This document shows positions 22,016 through 31,494 of a stretch of DNA of 49,796 bases, in pieces. This DNA comes from a virus. A model generated the notes under the pieces. The model was not told the origin of the DNA. It searched no databases and saw only the letters and a program-made list of their open reading frames with translations. Each line of letters starts with the position of its first letter. Position 1 is the first letter of the stretch. Location: IMG/VR virus record IMGVR_UViG_3300023284_001200, positions 1 through 49,796 of that record. The stretch is one strand, 5' to 3'. A program made the translations under genes and the position numbers.

Positions 22016-22446
22016 TGCCATTGACATCACATGCGGCGGCAAGGGACGCTATTGGAACGAAGTTGAAGACGGCATGGGACGCTCAGACACCTCCTGTTCC
22101 TTTGATGCTGTATGACGATGTTAAAGGTGATGTACCAAAAGATGGAATATCTTGGGCACGAGTGCAAGTAAGACACAACGAGTCCAATCAAGTTACTTTA
22201 GGTGAAGTTGCAGGTAGAAGGTTTAGAAGATTTGGCATTGTGTTGGTTCAAATATTCACTCCATTTGGCGATGGACTTGATGCTGCCGATGCTTTTGCTA
22301 AAGTAGCGAATGACGCATTCGAAGGTGAGGAAACATCCCCCGATGAAGTCATTTTTAGAAATGTCCGTGTAAATGAGATAGGACAAAGTGGAGATTGGTT
22401 CCAAACCGATGTTTTAGCTGATTTCGAATGGGATCAGGTAAAATAA
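22015..22446 (+). CDS. Tail terminator protein (143 aa)
   Basis: The sequence starts with a helix (AARDAIGTKLKTAWD), then WARVQVRHNESNQVTLGEV, RRFRRFGIVLVQIFTP, GLDAADAFAKVANDAFEG and WFQTDVLADFEWD. This follows the tail-terminator (gpU-like, DUF4128) layout: a hexameric ring that stops tail polymerisation and joins the tail to the head. Position between head closure and tail tube genes supports it. Confidence 0.8.
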   Translation: MPLTSHAAARDAIGTKLKTAWDAQTPPVPLMLYDDVKGDVPKDGISWARVQVRHNESNQVTLGEVAGRRFRRFGIVLVQIFTPFGDGLDAADAFAKVANDAFEGEETSPDEVIFRNVRVNEIGQSGDWFQTDVLADFEWDQVK

Positions 22447-22470
22447 GTTTAACATAGAGAGGCTAAGATC

Positions 22471-24006
22471 ATGGCTACTGTTCAAAAAATTGACTCTAAT
22501 GTAACGGGTCTTAGGTTTGCCGAAGAATTAACGATTGGAGTTCTTCCGGGTAGCCCTGTATGGGAGCCTTTGGAACCTAATAGTTATGACAATTTTGGTG
22601 GTGAAATCACGACTATTGCTCGTAATCCCATTAACGATTCAAGACAGAGGTTAAAAGGTGTAACCACTGATTTGGATGCTAGTGGAGGCTTTAATTCTGA
22701 TTTAACCCAGAGTAATCTTCAAGATATTCTTCAAGGGTTTTTCTTTGCAGATTTGAGACGCAAAGGTGAAGAAAATCCAACATCAGTGACCGTTCAGGCT
22801 GGTGATGATACTTATGAAATGGCCAGTACAACAGGCTTTAAGGTTGGTGACATTATTTTGGCATCAGGTTTTACAAATGCTGCCAATAATGGAGTTAAGA
22901 ATATAACGGCTGTGGTTGCTGACACTACTATTGCTGTTACAGAAGTTTTGGTCACTGAAGGATCACCCCCAGCCGCTGCTATAGTTGTTGTCGTTGGTCT
23001 TCAGGCAGGAGCTGGTGATATTGATGTTGACATCACGGGTAATTTTGCCACTTACACTTCAACTACTCTTGACTTTACGACACTTGGTCTGCTTGCGGGT
23101 GAATGGATCTTTGTAGGTGGTGATTTAGCGGCTGAAGCTTTTACAACGGCTGCAAATAATGGATTTAAACGTATTCGATCCATTGCTACCAATGCATTGG
23201 TTGTTGATAAATCTACTGTTACTATGGTTACAGAGTCATCGACAACTGAAACAATTCAATTGTTCTTTGGTCGCGTTCTTAGAAATGAAGCCGCAACTCT
23301 TATTAAACGTCGTACATACCAATTGGAAAGAACACTCGGTGCGCCTGATGATGCTTTACCTGCTGAAATACAAGCTGAATATATTGAAGGTGCCGTGCCG
23401 GGTGAGTTTTCTATGAATTTTGCTACGGCTGATAAGGTTACTGTTGATTTGAGTTTTATAGGTATTGATAATACTCAAATTGATGGCCCAACTGCATTGA
23501 AATCTGGTACACGACCAGTGTTAGTGTCCGAAGATGCATTCAATACTTCAAGTGATTTTAATCGTTTGAAAATGAATGTTGTGAGTACCACAGTAGAAAC
23601 ACCTACAGCTTTGTTTGCATTCCTTACGGAGTTCACATTGACAATAAATAATAATTTGTCTCCAAATAAAGCAATCTCAAAATTGGGTGCTTTTGAAGTG
23701 ACAGCAGGTCAATTCAATGTTGAAGGATCAGCTACAGCTTATTTTGCTGATGTGGCCGCCGTTCAATCTGTTCGTAACAATTCCGATGTGACTTTAGATT
23801 TTGCGGTAGCAAAAGGTGCTGCGGGATCTAAAAAAGGAATTGCTGTGGATGTTCCATTAATATCTCTTGGTGATGCTAGATTGGATGTGACACAAGATGC
23901 ACCAATTACATTGCCGTTAATAATTCCGGCGGCAAAAGATCCGTTATTCGCCCATACTTTACTACTGGTTTTCTTTGATCATTTGCCGGATGCTTCTGAT
24001 ACCTAA
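22471..24006 (+). CDS. Major tail tube protein with inserted domains (511 aa)
   Basis: The tube-fold ends are visible: start GLRFAEELTIGVLPGSPVW with a following RNPINDSRQRLKGVTTDLD, and the C-terminal RNNSDVTLDFAVAKGAAG, PLISLGDARLDV. Between about 100 and 265 lie two successive beta modules (VTVQAGDDTYEMASTTGFKV with FTNAANNG, and FTTAANNGFKRIRSI), probably surface-exposed Ig-like insertions. The family normally has about 300 residues, so 511 reflects these insertions. It is followed by a stem-loop and by the tail chaperone genes. Assignment is strong from fold pattern and order. Confidence 0.8.
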   Translation: MATVQKIDSNVTGLRFAEELTIGVLPGSPVWEPLEPNSYDNFGGEITTIARNPINDSRQRLKGVTTDLDASGGFNSDLTQSNLQDILQGFFFADLRRKGEENPTSVTVQAGDDTYEMASTTGFKVGDIILASGFTNAANNGVKNITAVVADTTIAVTEVLVTEGSPPAAAIVVVVGLQAGAGDIDVDITGNFATYTSTTLDFTTLGLLAGEWIFVGGDLAAEAFTTAANNGFKRIRSIATNALVVDKSTVTMVTESSTTETIQLFFGRVLRNEAATLIKRRTYQLERTLGAPDDALPAEIQAEYIEGAVPGEFSMNFATADKVTVDLSFIGIDNTQIDGPTALKSGTRPVLVSEDAFNTSSDFNRLKMNVVSTTVETPTALFAFLTEFTLTINNNLSPNKAISKLGAFEVTAGQFNVEGSATAYFADVAAVQSVRNNSDVTLDFAVAKGAAGSKKGIAVDVPLISLGDARLDVTQDAPITLPLIIPAAKDPLFAHTLLLVFFDHLPDASDT

Positions 24007-24025
24007 AAGTAGTTAAGTGGAGTTT

Positions 24026-24050
24026 TGGCGGGTCTCCATAAAACCCGCCA
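24026..24050 (+). promoter_or_regulatory. Stem-loop after the tail tube gene
   Basis: TGGCGGGT (24026-24033) pairs with ACCCGCCA (24043-24050) around a nine-base loop. No uridine tract follows. Similar loops follow other expected high-copy virion genes, suggesting 3'-end stabilisation or partial termination. Confidence 0.5.
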
Positions 24051-24080
24051 CTAATAACAATAAGAAAAGGAAATGAGAAG

Positions 24081-24536
24081 ATGACTGAAACATCCAAAAA
24101 AGAAGTAACATCTGAAGAAACGCTTAAAAGAAAATCAATCTATGATCTCTTTGAGACAAGTAAAGAGAAGGAGAGTAAAGGTGTTACCATAGTTTATAAA
24201 GATTATGGTGAATTCACAATTGCAAGATCTGGCCGTGCTAATAGTAGATATCAAAAACGGTTTTTAGCAGCTCTGAAACCTCATAGACATCAAATGGACA
24301 TGGGCGCTTTGGATGAAGAGGTTGCTACTGATCTACTCATTAAAGTCTTTGCAGAGACGATTGTTCTTGGATGGAAAAATGTTTATGGCAAGGATGGTAA
24401 TGAGATCAAATTTAATACTGCAAATTGTATAAAAGTGCTTACGGATCTTCCTGACCTTTTTGATAAGCTTAGAGAAGAATCTGATGCTTTTGCTAATTTC
24501 AGAGCAGCGGAATTGGATTTTGACGTAAAAAACTGA
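24081..24536 (+). CDS. Tail assembly chaperone, short form (151 aa)
   Basis: The zero-frame product of the tail chaperone locus (G analogue). It has a charged N-terminus, a middle part (VTIVYKDYGEFTIARSGRAN) and helices (DEEVATDLLIKVFAETIVLGW, NCIKVLTDLPDLFDKLREES) typical of phage chaperones that coat the tape measure. It ends in codons GTA AAA AAC TGA; A-AAA-AAC at 24527-24533 is a canonical slippery heptamer, so a fraction of ribosomes makes the longer form. Position between tube and tape measure is diagnostic. Confidence 0.85.
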   Translation: MTETSKKEVTSEETLKRKSIYDLFETSKEKESKGVTIVYKDYGEFTIARSGRANSRYQKRFLAALKPHRHQMDMGALDEEVATDLLIKVFAETIVLGWKNVYGKDGNEIKFNTANCIKVLTDLPDLFDKLREESDAFANFRAAELDFDVKN

Positions 24537-24862
24537 CAGAGGTCTTGCTGTACCAATTAGAGCAAGGCCCTGTAGAACAAAAAATTCTGGAGCAATGTTA
24601 CAGACATAATTTACCTATTCCAGAGAAGATAAAAAATGCTCCAGAAATATTGCCTGGTCTTCAGTTTTATTATACGGCGTTTTATGATTTGGGTTCATGT
24701 CGTATGGGGGGTATGTCTGAAGGTGAGATTCCATGGGTGGCTGTAAAATCATATGCCGAATGGTACGAATTAGATGAATTTGAGTTTTATGATTTTTGGA
24801 AAGCTATAAAACAAATGGATATGGTTTACTTAAATTATAGAGCTAGTAAGAGAAAAAAATAA
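24081..24862 (+). CDS. Tail assembly chaperone, -1 frameshift fusion (about 260 aa)
   Basis: A -1 shift on A-AAA-AAC (24527-24533) joins codons 24081-24533 with the frame beginning CTG at 24533 and ending at 24862, as in lambda gpGT. The 109-residue extension contains YQLEQGPVEQKILEQCY, ALPIPEKI-like helices, FYYTAFYDLGSCRMGGMS and WVAVKSYAEWYELDEFEFYDFWKA. It has no good independent start; TTG 24545 lacks a ribosome site. A stem-loop seven bases downstream supports shifting. Confidence 0.8.
24527..24569 (+). other. Programmed -1 ribosomal frameshift site
   Basis: The heptamer A-AAA-AAC at 24527-24533 is in phase with the zero frame and followed directly by TGA. Seven bases later a nine-pair stem starts: GGTCTTGCT (24541-24549) with AGCAAGGCC (24561-24569), one G-U pair, loop of 11. 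Heptamer type, spacer and stem all fit established -1 frameshift signals. Confidence 0.85.
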
Positions 24863-25362
24863 TGGGTACACATCCATTTGATCAGATGCCAAGAGTATTG
24901 AACACACGAGCTGAACAGATTCGTGGTAATGCAAAATCTATCGTTCAGCTTGCGGCTAGAGTTATTGACAGAGGTCTTGTTGTTGAAACTCCTGTTGATA
25001 CAGGTCGTGCCAGATCCAATTGGGTAACTACGTTGGATGTACCGTTTGAAGGTACGATTCCTGCTTATGCGCCTGGTAATAAATTAGGAAAAGTCGAACG
25101 CGCAAATGCAACTGCCGCTATTGGACAAGCTAGACGTGTTATTAAGACGTATAATCCTAAGAAAAACAAATCAATTTTTATATCCAATAGTGTAAAAGAC
25201 CCAGTTACAGGGTTCGGCTATATAGGATTATTAAATACGGGTACTCATTCTACACAAACTGCTGCTCTATTTGTTCAAAGAGCCATTGCAGCAGGGATTG
25301 AAGCTATTCGTGGTCGTAAATTAATAGGTAAGGAAACTACTTTACGTTTCCGTGGTAACTGA
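24862..25362 (+). CDS. Tail completion / HK97 gp10-like protein (166 aa)
   Basis: The motif VETPVDTGRARSNWVTTLDVP is the signature of HK97 gp10-like proteins that complete the neck or tail. A GFGYIGLLNTGTHSTQTAALF segment and basic C-terminus follow. The start overlaps the chaperone stop (TAATG) and the stop overlaps the tape measure start (TGATG). In many phages this gene precedes the tail terminator; here it sits between chaperone and tape measure. Confidence 0.75.
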   Translation: MGTHPFDQMPRVLNTRAEQIRGNAKSIVQLAARVIDRGLVVETPVDTGRARSNWVTTLDVPFEGTIPAYAPGNKLGKVERANATAAIGQARRVIKTYNPKKNKSIFISNSVKDPVTGFGYIGLLNTGTHSTQTAALFVQRAIAAGIEAIRGRKLIGKETTLRFRGN

Positions 25363-28300
25363 TGGCTACTGAACGATTTATTATTGAGGTTGAAGGTCGT
25401 GGAATTCGTAAAGTTCAACGCGACATTGCTAGAATTGGAGGTGCATCTCAAGCTACCCGTAAGTCCTTAGCTTTTATGCGTGCTGGTCTGGTTGCTGTGG
25501 CGTCAACTGTGGTAATAGCTCGTTTTGTTGCACTACTTGATACATTTCAAAATATTCAGAATAGGTTGAGAATCGTTACTTCTGGAACATTGGAGTTGGC
25601 GCGGGCTACATCTAGTCTTGCTCAAATATCAAATGAGACTAGATCCTCTTTTGAAGCTACAGCCATCATCTATCAACGAGCAGCAGAAGCAACAAGACGG
25701 CTGGGTATAGATACTGAAACGACTTTACAATTTATTAAATCATTAAATCAAGCGGTCGTGTTATCTGGGTCTACGGCTGAATCGGCAAAGCAAGGTCTTA
25801 TTCAATTTAGCCAAGGTTTATCATCGGGAACATTACGTGGTGATGAATTGAGATCAGTTTTAGAAACTTTGCCGGTTGTTGCTGATGTCATTGCGGAGAA
25901 AATGGAACGTGCCCTTGGCGTCAGAGTTACGAGAGGTACGTTACGTGAATTAGCGGCTGAAGGTAAACTTGTTCCCAGACTTATTATTGAAGCATTTACT
26001 GAAGCCGCTGATAAATTAGAAGAACGATTTGGTAAAACGATACCCACTATAAGTCAAACGTTTGAAAAATTGAAAACCCAAGTTATTTTATTTACAGGAG
26101 TATTTGATGAAACGGCAGGTATTACAGATACAATTATTGGTGGTCTTAATTCTTTTTCAAATACGATAGATTTTTTGAAAAGAAATATATCAGGCTTAGT
26201 AACATCATTAGAAATATTGGGTAGAGCATTTTTGGCTATATTTATAGGAAGGGTAGCAGAGAATATCCGGTTAAGAGCAGTTGCTTTTCTTGAACTTAGA
26301 GCGGCTATTGCTGCTGGAAATGCGGTCGCTTTAAATAGTATAAGTATAAGTATTGAAAAAGCCCGTACTGCATCGGTCGAAGCAACTGCACTTGCAAGAA
26401 CTAATAGGGTTATACTTCAACGACGTATCTCTGAACTTGCATTAGTAAAAACGGAACAAGCATCTCTTGCAAGTAAAGAGGCTCGATTAGTTGCAGAATT
26501 ACGATTGCAAAAAAGTCTTGCGCTTTCTACAGGTCGTGTAGCTATGGAGGCTAATATTGAAAGAGCATTAACTGCTACACGTACAGCTTTGACAGCGGCG
26601 ACCACAACAGCAACTGCTGCTGAAGCAAAGTTACATATAGCAAGAAGCCTTGTCACTACATCGACTATTGTGGCTACAGCAGCTACTGGAAAATTAACAT
26701 TGGCTATGGCTGCTGGAACTATTGCCGCCAGAGTGTTCGCTGGTGCAATGACGCTTTTAAGAAAAGCTTTTCTTTTTATTGGAGGTATTCCAGGTTTAAT
26801 TTTTATTGCATTAGGGGCACTTTTATTTTTTAGAAATAGAATAAATGATGTCACGGAAGAAGTTGATAAACAAGCAGAAACATTTGAAGAACTTAATACT
26901 AGGTTAGAAAGTAGTATTGGCCTTAGTGAAAGATTAACTTCAGTCGTTTTAAAAGAAGCAGATGCGTTTAAAGAGGTTAATAAACAATTAATTAGGAATT
27001 TAGAATTACAAAGGGATCGTCTTGCTACACAACTTGAAACTCAGAGAATAGCTATAAATGAGGCTAAAAGATTACAAGCGGCGGTAGGTGTAGGGGGTAC
27101 ACAATTACCTGGATTTGATCCAGCTCTTACACTTCCATCAATTGCAGGTGAATTGGAAATTGCTGCTGCACAAGCAAAGTTTAGTGATACTGCTGAAGCT
27201 TTGGATAAACTTATCTCTAGGATATTGAAGTTAAAAGCTCAAAATGATGAATTAACTGCAAGTCAAAAAACAATTAATGAAGGTTTCGAAGAAGTAGCAA
27301 GTAAAGAATTTATAAAACGATTTAATAAAGCTCTTGATGCCGTTAGAGGTTTAACTGATTCACTTAGCCCTGCGGCTGATGCATTAAGTCGCTTCCGTAA
27401 AGCTCAAGAAGTTTTAAGTGAAGCTCAAGAATTAGGCATCATCACAGAAGAACAAGTGATTGAGACAAAACGTCGTCTTGGTCGTGAAATTATTGGTGTT
27501 GGAAATGATGTTGTTGAATTTGCAGAAAAACAAAATCTTTTACAACAAGCTTTTGCCGCCAACAGTATTAGCGCAAGGGAATTTAAAGAAGAAATTCGTA
27601 AAATTAAAATTGAATTATTGGATACAAGTACCAAAGCGGTGGATGGTTTTGTACGTGGTATTCTTAGAATTAAGGATGCTGCAAATGATTTGGCTACTCT
27701 TGCTGAAGATACAGTCGTTGGTGCTTTTAATAGTATGGAAGACGCGCTCGTTGATTTCTTTACAACAGGTGAAATTGGTTTCAAACAACTTGTTGATAGT
27801 ATTTTCAGAGACATTACGAAACTTGCCGTTCGGGACGCCATTACGGGACCATTAACAAAAGCTTTATTTCCAGAGAAAGAAGGCGGTCAGATTGGTGGCC
27901 TTGGTGGTTTAATTCAGAAAATTTTTGGAGGTGGTGCAGCAACTAAAGTAGAGGAAGCGGCAGCAGTTGAGACGAATCAACTTCTTATTACCGCAACCAA
28001 AATGGATGAAGCTGCTAACAAACAAGTTCAAGCTGCTAATAAAGAACAAGCCGTTGTAGAATTATTTGGTGTTGCAGTACAAGATTTCGTTGCAGGAGCT
28101 GGTGAGTTTGCTTTTGCGGCCAGAGGGGGTGCTACATTTACTCCTGCGCGTGATGCGGCTGGTAATATAATCTCTGGAGGTACTCTTGGAGGAGTCGGGC
28201 AAACGGTTACGAATACATTTGAAGGTGCCGCTGGTGTAATAGATGAGGCATCGGCACAAGGAGCCGTTAATGTGGCCGTTGAAGCCGATACAATTAGTAC

Positions 28301-28814
28301 GATGGGTGGCATCGTTGATGAAATGGGATCTGTTGTACAAAATTTTGGGGCTTCTCTTGTAGCGGCTCAAGGGGTTCCAACGAACGCATTAATAGGTAGT
28401 GTGATAACTCAAGGAGTACAAAGTATTGCAGGTGCATTTTCAAGTGGTGGAGCACTTGACATAAGTAAAATATTCGGTGGGGGTGGGGGGGCACTTCCTG
28501 GTTTCGGAGCTGTTAGTGGTGTAACAGGAGGTGGTTTAGGTCTTCTTGAGGGCATTCCGTTACTTGGTGCTCAAAGAGGTGCATCGTTTGATGTTGGAGG
28601 TCGTGGTGGTGTTGATAGCAATCTTGTTGCATTCAGAGCGTCTAGAGGTGAACACGTTGAGGTAACGCCCAGAGGTGAACGTGGTGGTCGGCCAATATCA
28701 GTTCATTTTAATTTCCCAGTGGGAACCGATGTCAATAGTTTCCGTAGATCGGAAGGTCAAATTGGTTCACGTATATCAAGATCAATAGATAGGGCTACTA
28801 GGAGAAATAGCTAA
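25362..28814 (+). CDS. Tape measure protein (1150 aa)
   Basis: It sets tail length and travels into the host envelope. N-terminal helices (residues 1-65) lead into a conserved tape-measure domain at about 75-225 (TRSSFEATAIIYQRAAEATR, GLSSGTLRGDELRSVLETLP). Two to three hydrophobic segments (near residues 32-50, 283-300 and 468-490) could insert into membrane. Long Ala-rich and charged helices fill 300-750, and the C-terminal 300 residues are Gly-rich with a basic end (RGERGGRPISVHFNFPVG). At 1.5 Angstrom per residue, 1150 residues predict a tail of about 170 nm, an estimate only. Confidence 0.9.
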   Translation: MATERFIIEVEGRGIRKVQRDIARIGGASQATRKSLAFMRAGLVAVASTVVIARFVALLDTFQNIQNRLRIVTSGTLELARATSSLAQISNETRSSFEATAIIYQRAAEATRRLGIDTETTLQFIKSLNQAVVLSGSTAESAKQGLIQFSQGLSSGTLRGDELRSVLETLPVVADVIAEKMERALGVRVTRGTLRELAAEGKLVPRLIIEAFTEAADKLEERFGKTIPTISQTFEKLKTQVILFTGVFDETAGITDTIIGGLNSFSNTIDFLKRNISGLVTSLEILGRAFLAIFIGRVAENIRLRAVAFLELRAAIAAGNAVALNSISISIEKARTASVEATALARTNRVILQRRISELALVKTEQASLASKEARLVAELRLQKSLALSTGRVAMEANIERALTATRTALTAATTTATAAEAKLHIARSLVTTSTIVATAATGKLTLAMAAGTIAARVFAGAMTLLRKAFLFIGGIPGLIFIALGALLFFRNRINDVTEEVDKQAETFEELNTRLESSIGLSERLTSVVLKEADAFKEVNKQLIRNLELQRDRLATQLETQRIAINEAKRLQAAVGVGGTQLPGFDPALTLPSIAGELEIAAAQAKFSDTAEALDKLISRILKLKAQNDELTASQKTINEGFEEVASKEFIKRFNKALDAVRGLTDSLSPAADALSRFRKAQEVLSEAQELGIITEEQVIETKRRLGREIIGVGNDVVEFAEKQNLLQQAFAANSISAREFKEEIRKIKIELLDTSTKAVDGFVRGILRIKDAANDLATLAEDTVVGAFNSMEDALVDFFTTGEIGFKQLVDSIFRDITKLAVRDAITGPLTKALFPEKEGGQIGGLGGLIQKIFGGGAATKVEEAAAVETNQLLITATKMDEAANKQVQAANKEQAVVELFGVAVQDFVAGAGEFAFAARGGATFTPARDAAGNIISGGTLGGVGQTVTNTFEGAAGVIDEASAQGAVNVAVEADTISTMGGIVDEMGSVVQNFGASLVAAQGVPTNALIGSVITQGVQSIAGAFSSGGALDISKIFGGGGGALPGFGAVSGVTGGGLGLLEGIPLLGAQRGASFDVGGRGGVDSNLVAFRASRGEHVEVTPRGERGGRPISVHFNFPVGTDVNSFRRSEGQIGSRISRSIDRATRRNS

Positions 28815-29458
28815 TGGCTTTCGTTGATGTGCGATTGCCGGAAGATGTGGAACGTGGGGCTCAAGGTGGCCCCCAATTTAGTACAACTATATTCCCTTCA
28901 AGTTCCGGCCATGAAAAAAGAAATGAAAATTGGGCTGATACCCGTGGCGCCTGGGATGTTGGGTATGGTATTCAAACTAAGAGTGATTTTGATAATACTA
29001 TAGATTTTTTTTACGCAAGGCATGGTCGCGCTATCGGTTTTCGATTTAAAGATTGGACTGATTTTGAAATTATCGCGACGGGTGGTCAACAAATTGGTTT
29101 AGGTGATGATTCAACAACTATTTTTCAAGCCTTAAAAACATACACTTCTGGCGGTGCTACATATAGTCGTGATCTGAAAAAACTTGTCACTGGTACGGTC
29201 AAAGTTTATTTAGAAACTGTTTTGCAAACTGTTCCTGGTCAAGTGTCGTTTGATGTTGATACCGGACTTATAACTTTTGTTACAGCTCCATTATCTACTA
29301 CTGGGTCAGGCCCCGGTGGTGAACAGATTGTTGGCTTAGAAACTGAATTTGATGTGCCGGTTAGATTTGACACGGATCATCTTCAATTAGCTGCTGAAAC
29401 ATTCGATGCAGCCGCTATTCCACAAATACCAATTTTAGAGATTCGAGACATTGCCTAA
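28814..29458 (+). CDS. Distal tail protein-like, DUF2460 family (214 aa)
   Basis: The start FVDVRLPEDVERGAQGGPQF with FSTTIFPSSSGHEKRNENW and FFYARHGRAIGFRFKDWTDF is the DUF2460 pattern (GTA gp12-like distal tail). It caps the tail tube end and holds the tip hub. The gene follows the tape measure directly, and DUF2163, NlpC/P60 and a J-like gene follow, the order known from the Rhodobacter gene-transfer-agent tail tip. Family call is secure. Confidence 0.85.
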   Translation: MAFVDVRLPEDVERGAQGGPQFSTTIFPSSSGHEKRNENWADTRGAWDVGYGIQTKSDFDNTIDFFYARHGRAIGFRFKDWTDFEIIATGGQQIGLGDDSTTIFQALKTYTSGGATYSRDLKKLVTGTVKVYLETVLQTVPGQVSFDVDTGLITFVTAPLSTTGSGPGGEQIVGLETEFDVPVRFDTDHLQLAAETFDAAAIPQIPILEIRDIA

Positions 29459-31079
29459 ATCTATTTCAGCAGGACTAGACACACATCTTGGTCTGGTCAC
29501 AACAACTCTGGCTACATGCTGGAGAATTACACGCACGGATAAAGTTGAATTTTTCTTTACGGACCACGATAAAAACATCCTTTTTGGTGGAAATACTTAT
29601 TTGGCATCAGCGGGCTACACCAGAACAGCTATTGAGAATGATAGCTCACTGAGTGTTGATAATTTAGATGTGATTGGTATTTTTGATAGTGCCAGCATAA
29701 CCGAAGCAGATGTTATTGCAGGCAAATTTGATTATGCAGAAATTAGAATCTTCGTTGTTAATTGGAACGACCTTACACAATTAGATTTAAAAATGCGTCG
29801 GGGTTGGTTCGGTGAAGTTATTGTAACTGAATCTGGATTTTTCAGAGCCGAACTAAGAGGATTGGCGCAAGCTTATTCTCAAAATATTTTAAAATTGTAC
29901 GCGCCGGAATGTCGAACAGATCTTGGAAGTAAATTAGAATGTAAAGTACCTCTTAATCCTTCAATAGTTGGTCGATTAACAGCTTATAGCATTGGTGATA
30001 ATGCTGTTGAAGCGGATTATGTTAGAGTTCCGACGGGATCTGAAAGTTCAAATATACCTATTACGAATCCAGGTTGGGATACTGGAGATTTAACAGGATG
30101 GACGACAAACTCTGGCACACCCGGTGCTGATACAGTTGAAGGTGATTTAATACCTCAATCCGGTTCTCATTTTTTAAGAGGAAATGCTGTAGAAGCTGCT
30201 TATGAGCTTGAACAGGTGGTTGACGTAAGTGGTGCTCCTTTTAATACGACAAAAATAGATAATGGTGAATATAGATTTGATTTTAATATTTATCGGGCAA
30301 ATGCGGCTACAGATGCAGATGACACTGGGTTAGTTACAATTGATTTTCTTGATACATCCAGTGTTCTTATTAAAAATGCGTACACAAGTCCCGATGAAGT
30401 CATTATTCCCTCTTCTACTTGGGTAAAAAGAGAGATTGAAAATGTTGCTGTTCCTGCAAATACTAGAAAAATTCGAATAAAGTTAGGAGGTACACGAAGT
30501 GGTTCAGGTCAAGTGATGGCTTCTTTCGATACATGTAACGGTGCTATGTATTTAGAAGGTTATACTGAATTTGAAAATCGAATTTATGAATGTACAACAT
30601 CTGGGGAAACAGCGTCAACTCAACCTGTTTATGATGAAACAGTAGGCAACACAACAACTGATGGGACAGTGGTATTTACGGCCCGTCAGGCTTGGACACG
30701 ACATGCAACAGTGGCCACAGTAACTGATCGGGCAATCTTTACTATCACAGTGACCGAAACAAGAGGGGTTGATGACTGGTTTAATTTAGGAGCTGTAATT
30801 TGGGAAACTGGAAATAATAAAGGCGCTGCTATGGAAGTAAGGGATTGGGTAGATTCAACTGATACCATAACTTTATTTTTAAAGATGCCTTTTAATATTC
30901 AAGTAGGAGATTTACTTAGATTATATCCAGGGTGTGACAAGCGTGCTGTTGAAGCATGTCGTGACAAATTTGTTATTGCTAGTTCCAAAGATTTTGCCAA
31001 TGGAAATATAAAAAACTTCCGTGGTGAACCGTATGTGCCAGGAATAGACAGTATATTGAATTATCCAAATGCCAAATAG
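29451..31079 (+). CDS. Tail hub protein, DUF2163 family with inserted carbohydrate-binding-like domain (542 aa)
   Basis: TTG 29451 overlaps the previous stop. The DUF2163 part is split: residues 1-190 (TLATCWRITRTDKVEFFFTDH, LKMRRGWFGEV, FRAELRGLAQAYSQ) and the last 60 (YPGCDKRAVEACRDKF with NFRGEPYVPG). Between them about 200 residues form a beta-jelly-roll-like domain (NPGWDTGDLTGWTTNSG, YRFDFNIYRANAAT, NTRKIRIKLGG), similar in pattern to carbohydrate-binding modules. GTA gp13-like hub proteins have about 300 residues, so this is a large insertion. It may contact host glycans. Confidence 0.8.
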   Translation: MPKSISAGLDTHLGLVTTTLATCWRITRTDKVEFFFTDHDKNILFGGNTYLASAGYTRTAIENDSSLSVDNLDVIGIFDSASITEADVIAGKFDYAEIRIFVVNWNDLTQLDLKMRRGWFGEVIVTESGFFRAELRGLAQAYSQNILKLYAPECRTDLGSKLECKVPLNPSIVGRLTAYSIGDNAVEADYVRVPTGSESSNIPITNPGWDTGDLTGWTTNSGTPGADTVEGDLIPQSGSHFLRGNAVEAAYELEQVVDVSGAPFNTTKIDNGEYRFDFNIYRANAATDADDTGLVTIDFLDTSSVLIKNAYTSPDEVIIPSSTWVKREIENVAVPANTRKIRIKLGGTRSGSGQVMASFDTCNGAMYLEGYTEFENRIYECTTSGETASTQPVYDETVGNTTTDGTVVFTARQAWTRHATVATVTDRAIFTITVTETRGVDDWFNLGAVIWETGNNKGAAMEVRDWVDSTDTITLFLKMPFNIQVGDLLRLYPGCDKRAVEACRDKFVIASSKDFANGNIKNFRGEPYVPGIDSILNYPNAK

Positions 31080-31494
31080 AGATGACATAATTGAGGAAGC
31101 CCGTTCCTGGCTTGATGTTAAATGGAGACATCAAGGTCGAACTCGTAATGGAGTTGATTGCGCTGGTATAGTTATATTGGTTGGTAATAAACTTGGTCTT
31201 ACTGACTATGACACTCATGATTATCAACCACGGACAAATGGTTTTGAATTTGTAAATCATTTTCGTAACAATATGGATGGTAAAAAAATTTCTGAGGCCC
31301 TCCCAGGTGATGTTCTTTTATTTAGAGATAAAGCATTTCCATGTCATTCAAGTATTTTATCTGATAAATATGGTTCACCTTTTATTATACATGCATACGC
31401 ACCTCTTCTTAGAGTTATTGAGGAACCTTTTTCCGAAGAATGGAGAAAGAAAGCTATATTCTGTTTCGCGTACAGGGGTATAGCCGATGGGTAG
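31069..31494 (+). CDS. NlpC/P60 cell-wall peptidase of the tail tip (141 aa)
   Basis: NGVDCAGIVI (Cys31) holds the catalytic cysteine, His93 (CHSSIL) the second catalytic residue and His108 (IIHAY) a probable third. The layout matches NlpC/P60 proteins that open peptidoglycan during DNA entry. The gene overlaps both flanking tail-tip genes, as usual in the DUF2460-DUF2163-NlpC-J set. Expected substrate: peptide cross-links such as D-Glu-DAP bonds, known for the family. Confidence 0.85.
   Translation: MPNRDDIIEEARSWLDVKWRHQGRTRNGVDCAGIVILVGNKLGLTDYDTHDYQPRTNGFEFVNHFRNNMDGKKISEALPGDVLLFRDKAFPCHSSILSDKYGSPFIIHAYAPLLRVIEEPFSEEWRKKAIFCFAYRGIADG

Noticed and set aside
27425-27841. Minus-strand open frames within the tape measure gene (also 26417-26854)
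   Set aside because: Long antisense frames are expected opposite Ala/Gln-rich helical proteins; no start signals or family pattern.
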